DNA of 64,000 nucleotides, from the NCBI RefSeq assembly GCF_039645965.1, contig NZ_CP147917.1, positions 1,364,001 through 1,428,000 of the forward strand, read 5' to 3'. Positions 29,396 through 38,295 of the stretch are shown one piece after another. The translations under genes and the position numbers were made by a program. This stretch comes from Sulfurimonas sp. HSL3-2. GTDB lineage: Bacteria > Campylobacterota > Campylobacteria > Campylobacterales > Sulfurimonadaceae. The notes below the pieces were generated by a model. It had not been told where the DNA came from, searched no databases, and saw nothing but the letters and a program-made list of their open reading frames with translations. Position 1 is the stretch's first letter. Every line of letters begins with the position of its first letter.

Positions 29396-30247
29396 TTATA
29401 GCGTAATTTGAGTACCTACACCCTCAGATGTAAATAGCTCTAAAAGTAATGAGTGTTCAACTCTTCCGTCGATGATGTGAGCCTTCTCGACTCCGCCCTC
29501 TACCGCTTCAAGGCAGGCATCTACTTTAGGCACCATACCGCCGTGGATCGTACCGTCAGCTTTAAGCGCTTCGACCTCATCACGTGTCAGTGAAGGAAGA
29601 AGTACTTTATCATTGTTTAGGACACCCGCCGTATCTGTTAAAAAGATGATCTTTTTAGCACCGACCGATTTAGCTATATATGAAGCTGCAAGGTCTGCAT
29701 TGATGTTGTAGCCCGGGTGGCTCATCTCTTCACCTGCTGCGATAGGTGCGATGACCGGTACGAACTTTTCATCTAAAAGATTTGTGATGACATCGGCATT
29801 TACATTTTTGATCCTGCCCGTAAGTCCCCATTTTGCAAAGTCTCTCGGCTCTGCAGTGATAAAATGTGCGTCTTTACCGCTGATACCTATCGCTTTTGCT
29901 CCGTGAGAGTTGAGAAGCGAGACGATCTCTTTGTTGATCTCACCGCTTAGTATCATCTCCACTATACGCATAACCTCTTTTGTAGTGACACGCTGTCCTT
30001 CGATGAACTTTGTCTCTATCTTTAAAGCATCAAGCATATCTGTAATGGTCTTTCCCCCGCCGTGAACGATGATCGGACGGATGCCTACAAGATACATAAG
30101 CAGAATATCTTCTGCAAACTGCTCTTTTAACTGCGGTGACGTCTGCGCCGAGCCGCCGTATTTTATAACTATCTTTTGTTTTGCAAACTGTTTTATAAAC
30201 GGCAATGCTTCAAGCAGTGTCTTTACTGTTTCGATTTTTTTTTGCAT
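29396..30247 (-). CDS. argB: Acetylglutamate kinase
   Basis: 283-residue amino-acid kinase for the second step of arginine synthesis. Seen motifs: IKYGGSAQ, VHGGGKTITDML, and GKDAHF. The N-terminal helix IETVKTLLEALPFIKQFAKQ matches the arginine-sensitive hexameric type, so feedback inhibition by arginine is likely. Its start overlaps the lpxK stop by one base. Confidence 0.96.
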   Translation of the reverse strand: MQKKIETVKTLLEALPFIKQFAKQKIVIKYGGSAQTSPQLKEQFAEDILLMYLVGIRPIIVHGGGKTITDMLDALKIETKFIEGQRVTTKEVMRIVEMILSGEINKEIVSLLNSHGAKAIGISGKDAHFITAEPRDFAKWGLTGRIKNVNADVITNLLDEKFVPVIAPIAAGEEMSHPGYNINADLAASYIAKSVGAKKIIFLTDTAGVLNNDKVLLPSLTRDEVEALKADGTIHGGMVPKVDACLEAVEGGVEKAHIIDGRVEHSLLLELFTSEGVGTQITL

Positions 30248-31158
30248 TACATGTCCCCTTTGACATAATTATCTATAAGTGTATATACTCTTGGCTCAAC
30301 GTCAAGGTCTAGATCTAATATTGAAATATTAATACCAAAATCCTTGATTTTTACATAATCTTTAAAAGTTACAAGTAAAGATGCCGCTTTACTTGACTCC
30401 ATGATCTCTTCAAGTTCCTCTTTTGTAAAGAAATGATGGTCTTCAAAATAGTGTTTACTCACCACTTTCGGCAAGAAGCCATCCAGTCTCTGAGGTCTTG
30501 CGATGGCTGTTACAAGTGCCATTTTCTCCGTCTCATTTTCTATATGGACAGCTCTTTTAAAATCGATCTCTTCCTGCAGAAGTTCGACCTTTTTTCCGCT
30601 CCATATCTTTTCGCGGTAGGGACCCGAAGGAAGACAAAAACCGTTTTTACTGCGGACATCTATAAGAAGATCAAGTTTTTTGATATGATGCTTGGAGTAT
30701 CCGTCATCCAAAAAGACGAGTTTAGCACCCATCTCTTTTGCTTTTTTTATACCCTCTTCTCTTTTCTCGCTGACGATGACTATCGCTTTTGGTACTTTTA
30801 AGGCGTATATCATCGCCTCGTCACCGCTGGACTCTACATCACAGAGGATCTCATGACCGTTAGAGACTACATGTAAGCCTTGCGTCTTTCTTCCGTATCC
30901 TCGAAGGACGATGGCAACATTCTCATACTTTAATGCCAATGCAGTCGTTAAAGGGGTCTTCCCGCTTCCGCCTACGCTGAGATTGCCGATACTTACGACA
31001 TCGATACCGTAATCTATCGTGTCGGTCATCTTATACTTTATCCAGACTATAAGACAGTAGATAAGAGTGAGCGGAAGGAATAAAAAAGATAAAAGGCGTT
31101 GAAAGATATTCGGTTCATACAGATATCTCTCAACCCAAAAGACTATATATTTTTTCAA
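30247..31158 (-). CDS. lpxK: Tetraacyldisaccharide 4'-kinase LpxK
   Basis: 303-residue membrane-associated kinase that adds the 4'-phosphate of lipid A. An N-terminal hydrophobic helix is followed by VVSIGNLSVGGSGKTPLTTALA (P-loop) and later VFLDDGYSKHH, the second conserved block with the DDG catalytic pair. It overlaps the aminotransferase upstream by 4 bp. Its lipid A partner genes lpxB and gnnAB are 30 kb away. Confidence 0.95.
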   Translation of the reverse strand: MKKYIVFWVERYLYEPNIFQRLLSFLFLPLTLIYCLIVWIKYKMTDTIDYGIDVVSIGNLSVGGSGKTPLTTALALKYENVAIVLRGYGRKTQGLHVVSNGHEILCDVESSGDEAMIYALKVPKAIVIVSEKREEGIKKAKEMGAKLVFLDDGYSKHHIKKLDLLIDVRSKNGFCLPSGPYREKIWSGKKVELLQEEIDFKRAVHIENETEKMALVTAIARPQRLDGFLPKVVSKHYFEDHHFFTKEELEEIMESSKAASLLVTFKDYVKIKDFGINISILDLDLDVEPRVYTLIDNYVKGDM

Positions 31159-32276
31159 ACTCTTGTTTTTGCTATCTTTTTGATCGTGTCTACGACATAC
31201 TTTATCTCTGCATCGCTCATCGCAGGAAAGATAGGAATAGAAAGTACTTTTTGGAACGTTCTAAGCGCAACAGGAAAATCATTTACTCTTAACATATACT
31301 TTGTTTTATAGTACGACAAAAGATGTAACGGTATATAATGAAGCGCTGTTTTGATGCCGTTTTCTTCCAACTCTTTTGCAAATGAATCCCTGTTTTTATC
31401 GACCTCTATGATGTACAGAGCAAATGCATGATCCTCATTGTCCAGACTCGGTAAAGAGATATGCGGCGTGTTTTTAAGTGCATCGTTATATATCTCCGCT
31501 ATCTCGCGCTGTCTTTTGATGTTCTCATCCTGCTTTTGAAGCTGCGCGCTGATATATGCCGCATCAAGCTGACTCATAGTGTATTTATTTCCGATATCGA
31601 TGATGTCATAGATATAGTCTAGTCCATCTTCGTTTACGACCATAGCATGGTTTCTAAGAAGCTTCGCTCTGTTTTTTATATCTTCATCATCCGTTACCAT
31701 CATCCCGCCGTTGCAGATGCTGTTTTTTAGATGCGGAGAGAAACTGAAACATGTGATATCCGCTCCCGTAGAACCGATCTTTTGACCGTTATATGTCGCA
31801 CCAAGTGAATCTGCGGCATCCTCTACTATCTTTACATCATAGATCTTTGCAATGTTATAAAGACGCTCCAGGTCGACACACTGCCCTGCTATATGGCTTA
31901 CGATCACCGCTTTTAGTTTTCTTGAAGAGTTCTCCTCTAAGTAACTTTCCAACTTATCAAGGTCTATATTATAAGTCTTAGGGTCTATATCTATAAAAGT
32001 CGGTTCGGCATCGAAGTGGCGTACGACTTCAGGTACAGAAGGAAAAGCATTCACAGAACAGATGACCTTGTCACCACGCTTAAGATCAAGCGCCAGCATC
32101 GCTAAGTGAAGTGCTGAAGTTCCGCTTGATGTAGCTATGGCATATGTCGCACCGACGTAGTCTTCAAAATCTTCTTCAAGTTTTTCAACAAAGTTTATCT
32201 CATCACCGTCTAGAACATCTGCGATATGGTCATGCTCTGTGACACCGCTTTCCTGTCTGTAAAATGGAACTTCCAT
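31155..32276 (-). CDS. DegT/DnrJ/EryC1-family aminotransferase, substrate unknown
   Basis: 373-residue PLP aminotransferase of the sugar-modifying DegT group: SSGTSALHLAMLAL, VEDAADSLGA (PLP Asp) and a likely PLP lysine in FSFSPHLKNSICNGG. The gap from that Lys to the GG pair is one residue shorter than in the ArnB/PseC-type block, which is unusual. Overlap with lpxK suggests a surface-sugar or lipid A related amino sugar, but no partner oxidoreductase or epimerase is adjacent. It lies 9 bp from nadE. Confidence 0.85.
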   Translation of the reverse strand: MEVPFYRQESGVTEHDHIADVLDGDEINFVEKLEEDFEDYVGATYAIATSSGTSALHLAMLALDLKRGDKVICSVNAFPSVPEVVRHFDAEPTFIDIDPKTYNIDLDKLESYLEENSSRKLKAVIVSHIAGQCVDLERLYNIAKIYDVKIVEDAADSLGATYNGQKIGSTGADITCFSFSPHLKNSICNGGMMVTDDEDIKNRAKLLRNHAMVVNEDGLDYIYDIIDIGNKYTMSQLDAAYISAQLQKQDENIKRQREIAEIYNDALKNTPHISLPSLDNEDHAFALYIIEVDKNRDSFAKELEENGIKTALHYIPLHLLSYYKTKYMLRVNDFPVALRTFQKVLSIPIFPAMSDAEIKYVVDTIKKIAKTRV

Positions 32277-32285
32277 ATTTTCTCC

Positions 32286-33092
32286 TTATAAGTTTATATC
32301 TCTTGGATAATTAAAATCATGATTGATCGTGCGTGAAGTCAGCTTCGCGATGACCGGCATCTTACGCTTAAACTGATTTGCATAGATCTTTTTGACTATC
32401 ATATCCAGCATATCTTTATCTACACCGCGCTTGACTATCTCGTCAATGCTAAGTCTCTCTTCGACATAAAGTCTTAGTGCTTCATCTAGTTTAGCATAAC
32501 TATACCCCAGATCAGCCTCATCGCTTTGCCCGTCCCATAGATCGGCAGACGGCGGCTTATCGATTATACTTTTTGTCACACCAAGGTGACGTGCCAGTTC
32601 AAACACTTCACTTTTATACAGATCGCCTATGGGATTGAGTGCGCTTGCTAAATCCCCGTACAAAGTACCGTATCCGAGCATAAGTTCACTTTTGTTACTT
32701 GTTCCAAGTACCAAAGCGCCCTCTTTTGCCGACATATCAAAAAGTGTGACCATCCTAAGCCTCGCTGAGAGATTCCCCTTACGAAGGTTGTTCATATCGG
32801 GATTTTCCGCCTCATATGCCTGCAGCATCGGAGCTATACTTTTTGTAATAGATCTCAGTCCAAAATCTTTACAAAGATTGTCCGCATCATCCAAAGAGTT
32901 TTGCGATGAGTACTGTGAAGGCATCTTAACGCATAAAAGATCATCACCGAATGCACGATGTGCCAAGACTGCGACCACTGCAGAATCGATGCCGCCGCTT
33001 AAGCCGACAACGACACGTTTAAGTCCAGTCTTACGAACTTCATTATCTAAAAATCGTACTAGATAATCGCTGATTTGTGCATACTTTTTCAT
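32286..33092 (-). CDS. nadE: NH3-dependent NAD+ synthase
   Basis: 268-residue enzyme that amidates nicotinate adenine dinucleotide. The ATP pyrophosphatase loop VVGLSGGIDSAVV is clear, as are TSNKSELMLGYGT and the C-terminal KLTSRTINHDFNYPRD. No glutaminase domain is present, so ammonia is the donor. It is the first gene of the minus-strand run ending in thrC. Confidence 0.96.
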   Translation of the reverse strand: MKKYAQISDYLVRFLDNEVRKTGLKRVVVGLSGGIDSAVVAVLAHRAFGDDLLCVKMPSQYSSQNSLDDADNLCKDFGLRSITKSIAPMLQAYEAENPDMNNLRKGNLSARLRMVTLFDMSAKEGALVLGTSNKSELMLGYGTLYGDLASALNPIGDLYKSEVFELARHLGVTKSIIDKPPSADLWDGQSDEADLGYSYAKLDEALRLYVEERLSIDEIVKRGVDKDMLDMIVKKIYANQFKRKMPVIAKLTSRTINHDFNYPRDINL

Positions 33093-33135
33093 ACTCTATT
33101 TAAACCCTAAACTAAAAGTTATATTAACGAAAAAT

Positions 33136-33141
33136 ATTATA
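33136..33141 (-). promoter_or_regulatory. Putative -10 (TATAAT) for the nadE operon
   Basis: Exact TATAAT on the minus strand, 44 bases upstream of the nadE start in the 89-bp gap behind the DUF455 gene. Confidence 0.4.
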
Positions 33142-33181
33142 TCGTAATTTATTCAACAAAGATTAATATAAGGCTAATACC

Positions 33182-34000
33182 TTAGCACACTTCTTTGTTT
33201 GCCATCACTTTAAGTTCGTTACATGTAAAGCCGGCTTCTTTCCTTGCCTCTACATTAAGCTCTTTTTTCTTTCCAAGCCAAAGCGGATAATATCTATCTA
33301 TTATCTCAAAATAGATCTCTTTATCTTTGCCCTCTTTTTCACATGCATAGGAGAACCATCTGTCCCCTTTTTGTACATGCGAGACCTCTTCATCGACTAT
33401 TACATGTAAAGCTTTTATGATGCGCCCGAGCATCTCGCTTTGTGGAAGTTTTTCTAGCTTTCTAAGGATGGCCGGAGTCGCGTCAAGTCCGTTTGCTTCA
33501 AGGTAGCGCGGAACGACTGCCATTCGCTCAAGTAGGGAATGGGAAGTGCGCTGCATCGCTTCAAAGAGAGCATTATGCACCTCGACCTCGCCGTAGTATC
33601 CGCCGACCTCGTTTAAAAGCTCTTCAAGCATCAGAAAGTGGTTCACCTCATCATCTGCGACTTCGAGCCAGTCGTCATAATACTCTTTTGGCAGTCCGCT
33701 AAATCTGTAAGCCGCATCGAGCGCCAAGTCTATGGCACTGTATTCTATATGAGCTATGGCATGCAGCAGATATATCTGTCCCTCTTTTGTCGTAAGGTTT
33801 TTTCTTTTTGGCACATCCTGAGGCGGGACTATCTTACAAAAACTCTCATAAGAGGGCTGATCAAAGAGTTTTTTCTCATAATTCTCTTCAAAAGTAAACT
33901 CACCGTTTTTATATTTTTGATAAAAACTCTTAAACTCTACTATCTTAGTTTTATGGTTTTGTGTCAGTAATAATTTTTCTAATTGTTCATAAAATTTCAT
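33182..34000 (-). CDS. DUF455 ferritin-like protein
   Basis: 272-residue DUF455 protein: an all-helical ferritin-like fold with metal-type Glu/His motifs in HAIAHIEYSAIDLALDA, ADDEVNHFLMLEELL and IVDEEVSHVQKGDRWF. The function of the family is not established; some members lie beside tRNA-modifying hydroxylases. The start at 34000 is chosen over an upstream in-frame GTG (34021) because an exact TATAAT lies between them, at 34007-34012. The transcript would then be leaderless or nearly so. Confidence 0.85.
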   Translation of the reverse strand: MKFYEQLEKLLLTQNHKTKIVEFKSFYQKYKNGEFTFEENYEKKLFDQPSYESFCKIVPPQDVPKRKNLTTKEGQIYLLHAIAHIEYSAIDLALDAAYRFSGLPKEYYDDWLEVADDEVNHFLMLEELLNEVGGYYGEVEVHNALFEAMQRTSHSLLERMAVVPRYLEANGLDATPAILRKLEKLPQSEMLGRIIKALHVIVDEEVSHVQKGDRWFSYACEKEGKDKEIYFEIIDRYYPLWLGKKKELNVEARKEAGFTCNELKVMANKEVC

Positions 34001-34006
34001 AGGGAA

Positions 34007-34012
34007 ATTATA
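34007..34012 (-). promoter_or_regulatory. Putative -10 (TATAAT) only 6 bases before the DUF455 start
   Basis: TATAAT on the minus strand with 6 bases to the ATG. Transcription would begin at or next to the start codon. Confidence 0.4.
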
Positions 34013-34030
34013 CACTATCACTCTTCTATC

Positions 34031-34040
34031 TTACATGTAA
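34031..34040. repeat. TTACATGTAA palindrome copy
   Basis: Exact copy of the repeated decamer in the divergent spacer between the DUF455 and zinc-ribbon/HEPN genes. It lies just outside the DUF455 promoter. Confidence 0.6.
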
Positions 34041-34152
34041 ACTCAAGGGATCAAATTTATATCAATATTTTAAATATTTCAGTACTTTTTAATAAAAGGG
34101 AATTAAAATATTGCATTTTGCAATTAATTTTCAATTATCGGACTGTTTTATA

Positions 34153-34158
34153 TATAAT
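34153..34158 (+). promoter_or_regulatory. Putative -10 (TATAAT) for the zinc-ribbon/HEPN gene
   Basis: TATAAT lies 45 bases upstream of the start in an AT-rich spacer; AAAGGAG follows nearer the ATG. Confidence 0.4.
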
Positions 34159-34203
34159 GTTCATTAAATCAATAGTTATTAGATTTTCAAAGGAGTAGAG
34201 TAA

Positions 34204-35199
34204 ATGTCAAATTCTTTTAAAGAACTCGAAGATTTGAAGTCAGTATCCGTAGGGATAGATAATGATGAAAAAGGCTACATTGATAAACAATGTCCGTCAG
34301 AAGAATGTGAATTTCTTTTCAAAGTAAACAATGATGACTGGCTTAATATTTTTAAAGATGAGGCTGTTTGGTGTCCAATGTGTAGACATGAAGCTCCCTC
34401 AGACCAATGGTTTACAATCGCTCAGATCGAACATGCTCAGAAAGAGACCTTGACTGTAGTTGAAGGATTACTAGGCAAAGCATTTTCTAATATGACTAGA
34501 AATTTCAATCAAGGCCAATCCAAAAATAGCTTTGTTTCAATCAGTATGAAATACAAAGGTTCAAACAGCAGAACATTCACTATTCCAGCTAAAGCTGCTG
34601 AAGCAATGGAATTAGACATTAAGTGTGAAAAGTGTCATTCACGTTTCTCCGTTTTAGGCAGTGCTTTTTTCTGCCCTGCATGTGGACATAACTCGGTTAC
34701 TCAAACATTTAGTGACTCACTGAGAAAAATCAAAGCAAAAATAGATAATATCGATGTTGTAAGAAAAGCTTTAACTACAGCATCAAGTAAAGATGAGGCG
34801 GAGTTAACTTGTCGTTCCTTACAAGAAACATGTATTTCTGATGGCGTCGTGGCATTTCAGAAACTTTGTGAAGGCTTATATGAAGCATATGGAAAAGCAC
34901 CTTTTAATGCATTTCAGCGTCTTGAGCAAGGTAGTGAATTATGGGAAAAAGCTATCAAGAAAGGATATGCCGATTGGTTAACCTCCGATCAAATAACTAA
35001 GTTAAATATACTATTTCAAAAGCGACATCTGCTAGCTCATAACGAAGGAATCGTTGATGAAAAATATATTACAAAATCGGGAGACTCCGTGTATAAGGTA
35101 GGTCAACGTATAGTAGTTTCTCCTAATGACATTGAATCTTTGTTAGCTATTCTTAAAAAATTAAGCGAAGGCCTAATAGAAGGTTGTGGCGTCGTATAA
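34204..35199 (+). CDS. Zinc-ribbon protein with C-terminal HEPN-like domain
   Basis: 331-residue protein of no named family. Two treble Cys pairs form zinc ribbons: Cys30/Cys35 with Cys57/Cys60, and Cys141/Cys144 with Cys157/Cys160. The helical C-terminus (about 200-331) holds KRHLLAHNEGIVDEKY, where Arg274 and His279 fit the R-x4-6-H motif of HEPN domains, many of which are RNases in defence or toxin systems. It could be a stand-alone RNA-targeting effector; cleavage is not proven. Its base and codon use is more AT-rich than flanking genes, and an attC-like half site covers the stop, both hinting at horizontal arrival. Confidence 0.7.
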   Translation: MSNSFKELEDLKSVSVGIDNDEKGYIDKQCPSEECEFLFKVNNDDWLNIFKDEAVWCPMCRHEAPSDQWFTIAQIEHAQKETLTVVEGLLGKAFSNMTRNFNQGQSKNSFVSISMKYKGSNSRTFTIPAKAAEAMELDIKCEKCHSRFSVLGSAFFCPACGHNSVTQTFSDSLRKIKAKIDNIDVVRKALTTASSKDEAELTCRSLQETCISDGVVAFQKLCEGLYEAYGKAPFNAFQRLEQGSELWEKAIKKGYADWLTSDQITKLNILFQKRHLLAHNEGIVDEKYITKSGDSVYKVGQRIVVSPNDIESLLAILKKLSEGLIEGCGVV

Positions 35200-35224
35200 C
35201 AAGTCGTTATCTCGGATGTTGTAC
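35194..35224. repeat. attC-like imperfect inverted repeat over the HEPN gene stop
   Basis: GTATAACA and TGTTGTAC face each other (8 pairs, one T-G wobble) around a 15-base loop. The left part (GTATAACAAGTCGTT...CGGA) resembles the left half of integron attC sites, and the stop codon TAA sits inside it, as in gene cassettes. The right half is far too short for a working attC. It may equally be a plain hairpin terminator. Confidence 0.3.
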
Positions 35225-35353
35225 CTTCCCATTAATAAATCTTTTAGCATATATTTTAAACACAGTCAACTTTTATACCTACATATAACCTGACACCTTT
35301 TCTCTAACTTTTATAAGTAAATTTTATTTAAATGCTACTTGGTTACACTCTCT

Positions 35354-35363
35354 TTACATGTAA
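35354..35363. repeat. TTACATGTAA palindrome copy at the msr ribosome site
   Basis: Exact decamer copy overlapping the AAGGAG ribosome-binding site of the msrAB fusion gene. If bound by a protein it could control that gene; this is untested. Confidence 0.55.
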
Positions 35364-35373
35364 GGAGTTCGTG

Positions 35374-36561
35374 ATGATAGTAGAGATCGTATTTGCAGCG
35401 GGATGTTTTTGGGGTGTTGAGAAGTACTTTGAACATGTGGACGGTGTTGTGGACGTGAAGTCGGGCTATGTCGGCGGTAACTATCCAAACCCTACTTATG
35501 AAGAGGTACTCAAACACAGAAAGACGAAAGACGGCAAGATCATCAACTATACAGAAGCCGTAAAAGTCAAGTTCGACAACTCCAAAGTGAGCGCCGAAGA
35601 ACTCATAAAAGATTTTTGGGAGCTTCACGATCCTACTCAGCTGAACCGTCAGGGCAACGATGTCGGGACAAACTACAGAAGTGCCATATACTATACGAAC
35701 GAAAACCAGCACAAAATCGCCCTTGAAACAGAAGCAGAGTACCAAAAACTGCTGAGTCAAAACGGTTACGGCAAGATAGTCACCGAGATAAAACCGCTTA
35801 AGAAGTTTTATGATGCAGAGGATTATCATCAGGACTATCTTAAAAAACATCCCTTTGGATACTGCCCTAACCACTCTACGGGTGTGAAGTTTAAAAGCGG
35901 ATATGTCAGCAAAGATATGATCGCTCCTTTAGGCGGCAAAGAGATCATCGTCGTAGTCGCCGAGGGGTATTGCCCGTACTGCGAAAAGTTTAAAGCCGAT
36001 GTCAGCTCTTCGTATCACGGTTCGGTTCCGCTTAGAAATGCAACTGCCAGAGAACTTTCAAAGTTCAATATAAAGTCAGAACTCTATGCCACTCCTACGA
36101 TACTTTTTATACAGGACGGCAAAGAGGTGATGTCTCATCTGGGATACATGGACAAAGAGCAGTTTTACAAAACTCTGGGTGATTTTAAACTCGGTAAAAA
36201 CTCCGAAAGCTACAAAGTGGCTTTTAATAAAGGGACTGAAAACCGTTTTTGCAGACAGTACGATATCTTTAAAAACACTCCTGACGGAGTATTCGTAGAT
36301 AAACTCTCGGGAGAAATACTCTTTGATACAAGAGACAGATTTAACTCGGGAACGGGATGGCTCAGCTTTTATAAAGCGGTCGATGATTCTGTAGTTGAAA
36401 AAGTGGACAACAGTTACGGGATGCAGAGAGTCGAAGTGATCGCAAAAAAAAGCGGCATACATCTCGGGCATGTTTTTCCTTATGACAACAATAAAAGAAG
36501 GTTCTGTATAAACGCCACGGTATTGGAGTTTATACCAAGAGAGAAGCTCAAAAACAGGTAG
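35374..36561 (+). CDS. msrAB: MsrA-thioredoxin-MsrB fusion methionine sulfoxide reductase
   Basis: 395-residue three-domain repair enzyme. MsrA comes first (AAGCFWG catalytic Cys, recycling Cys in FGYCPNHS), then a thioredoxin/glutaredoxin-like domain with EGYCPYCEKF (about 190-290), then MsrB with GTGWLSF, LGHVFP and catalytic RRFCINATV. Both MsrB zinc CxxC pairs are absent, as in Neisseria PilB, but PilB has the order Trx-MsrA-MsrB. The usual resolving Cys in GCGWPSF is Thr here; a Cys in ENRFC at the MsrB start may replace it. No signal peptide, so probably cytoplasmic. Start 35374 is set by AAGGAG upstream. Confidence 0.9.
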   Translation: MIVEIVFAAGCFWGVEKYFEHVDGVVDVKSGYVGGNYPNPTYEEVLKHRKTKDGKIINYTEAVKVKFDNSKVSAEELIKDFWELHDPTQLNRQGNDVGTNYRSAIYYTNENQHKIALETEAEYQKLLSQNGYGKIVTEIKPLKKFYDAEDYHQDYLKKHPFGYCPNHSTGVKFKSGYVSKDMIAPLGGKEIIVVVAEGYCPYCEKFKADVSSSYHGSVPLRNATARELSKFNIKSELYATPTILFIQDGKEVMSHLGYMDKEQFYKTLGDFKLGKNSESYKVAFNKGTENRFCRQYDIFKNTPDGVFVDKLSGEILFDTRDRFNSGTGWLSFYKAVDDSVVEKVDNSYGMQRVEVIAKKSGIHLGHVFPYDNNKRRFCINATVLEFIPREKLKNR

Positions 36562-36633
36562 AAAACCTATAAAGATTTATTAACGTAATTAAAGTTATAC
36601 TTTCACCCCAAAAAAAATATGGAATGAGCCAGC

Positions 36634-38295
36634 ATGAAATATCGCACTAAACTTTTACTCCTCCTTTTAACCGGATTTATGATCCCGCCTTTTGCATGGG
36701 TGCTCATAGTATATTTTTCAAATATTTTTAATTTTGACCAGATAATCAGCATTCTTTTTTCCGCACAGATGATCTCTTATGTCCTCTTTGTGACATCGGG
36801 TGTCGTGTACTTTTTCAACACCAGACTTAAGATCATCGAAAACGCGGTAAACACCAAAAAAGTAGATGAACAGGTCTATAAGACACTTGCGGCTCTGCCT
36901 ATATGGTTTATGATAGCCCAGTTTCTCTACAGCAGTCTCGGGCCCCTGATAGTCATCATCAACTTTGACTTTGTCACGACTCAAAAGTTTATCTTGGCTC
37001 AGCTGTTCACGCTTCCGCTTATCTTGCTTTTTGTCATTCCCGTTTTTATCATCTCTGTTATCGATCTGGAAAAATGGACGCAGGATATCGATCTCTCGGA
37101 CAAATACCAGTTTTTATCATTCGGCAAAAAGATGGTCTTATCCATCTTCAGTACCATCTTTGGAAACATCATCCTGCTGATACTTTTCAGCGTGACGCTG
37201 GCACTCACAAACAGCCATATAGACGTAGACGAGATCATCTTTAAAAACATCACTGTCGGCCTTATAGGGCTGATCATCTCGGCGATCAACATCTATCTTG
37301 TCGTCAAACAGACTACGACCTCGGTAAAAAGCATCACAAATGTCGTCTCGACTGAACACGATAACCTGACAAAATCGATCCATGTTTCAAACAGAGATGA
37401 GACAGGCGTTATGGCTAGAAGTATCAACCAGTTCGTATCTGAACTTCGTCATACCGTCGATGAAGCTAAAAATGTCTCAAGTGTAAATCAAAACGATGCA
37501 CAAAGCATGAATACGATCGTAACAAAGATAAAAGAGCACGTTGATGAAGAGTTTAAGATCGCGACCAAGACTACTGCACAAGTCCATTCGATCCAAAACA
37601 TCATAGAGACGACCTCTCAAAACTTTGAACAGACCAAAGAGAATATGCAGGAGACGAATAATCAGCTTTTACAGGCAAAAAATGATATTTTTACTCTTAT
37701 CAGTACCGTCAACCACAGCGTAGAGCTTGAAAACGAGCTCAACATCAAACTCTCTCAGCTATCATCTCAGATGGAGCAGATAAAAGATGTACTGACACTT
37801 ATAGGAGATATCGCGGATCAGACGAACCTGCTTGCTCTTAATGCTGCCATAGAAGCGGCGCGTGCGGGTGAACATGGACGCGGATTTGCAGTTGTCGCGG
37901 ATGAAGTCAGAAAACTTGCAGAGCGTACGCAAAAAAGCCTTTCTGAGATAAATGCGACTATCACAGTGATATCTCAGTCGGTTATGGAAGTCACTGACCA
38001 GATGCAAAGCAATGCTAAAAATATACAGCATCTCTCCGAGATATCTCAAAACGTCGAGAACAACATCAACAATAGTGTAGACGCAGTAGACAAGACAACT
38101 GCTTTAACTGAGAAAAGTGTAAAGAGTTCTCACGAGATCCTTACACACAACAGCGATATGCTTCTGCAGATAGAAACACTCAACAAGATATCCAAAGAGA
38201 ACGATCTCGGTATGAAAGAGCTCTCTGACATTGCAGACAACCTTTACAGATCTGCAAAAGATCTCAATACTAAACTCAATAAGTTTGATACATGA
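36634..38295 (+). CDS. Methyl-accepting chemotaxis protein with six-helix membrane domain
   Basis: 553-residue chemoreceptor. The N-terminal 230 residues contain about six hydrophobic helices joined by short loops and no periplasmic sensor domain, so it probably senses a membrane or intracellular cue (redox, energy, membrane state). A HAMP-like linker follows ([20 protein letters not shown]), then the signalling hairpin with [20 protein letters not shown], which contacts CheA/CheW. Its stop overlaps the following MBL gene (ATGA). Confidence 0.92.
   Translation: MKYRTKLLLLLLTGFMIPPFAWVLIVYFSNIFNFDQIISILFSAQMISYVLFVTSGVVYFFNTRLKIIENAVNTKKVDEQVYKTLAALPIWFMIAQFLYSSLGPLIVIINFDFVTTQKFILAQLFTLPLILLFVIPVFIISVIDLEKWTQDIDLSDKYQFLSFGKKMVLSIFSTIFGNIILLILFSVTLALTNSHIDVDEIIFKNITVGLIGLIISAINIYLVVKQTTTSVKSITNVVSTEHDNLTKSIHVSNRDETGVMARSINQFVSELRHTVDEAKNVSSVNQNDAQSMNTIVTKIKEHVDEEFKIATKTTAQVHSIQNIIETTSQNFEQTKENMQETNNQLLQAKNDIFTLISTVNHSVELENELNIKLSQLSSQMEQIKDVLTLIGDIADQTNLLALNAAIEAARAGEHGRGFAVVADEVRKLAERTQKSLSEINATITVISQSVMEVTDQMQSNAKNIQHLSEISQNVENNINNSVDAVDKTTALTEKSVKSSHEILTHNSDMLLQIETLNKISKENDLGMKELSDIADNLYRSAKDLNTKLNKFDT

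Noticed and set aside
34204-35199. Zinc-ribbon/HEPN gene as a working integron cassette
   Set aside because: No integrase, no full attC and no attI are in the window; only a weak half-site is seen.
33219-35363. Four TTACATGTAA copies close together as a local operator cluster
   Set aside because: Two are inside the DUF455 coding region and copies occur across the whole window, so a local operator is less likely than a genome-wide motif.
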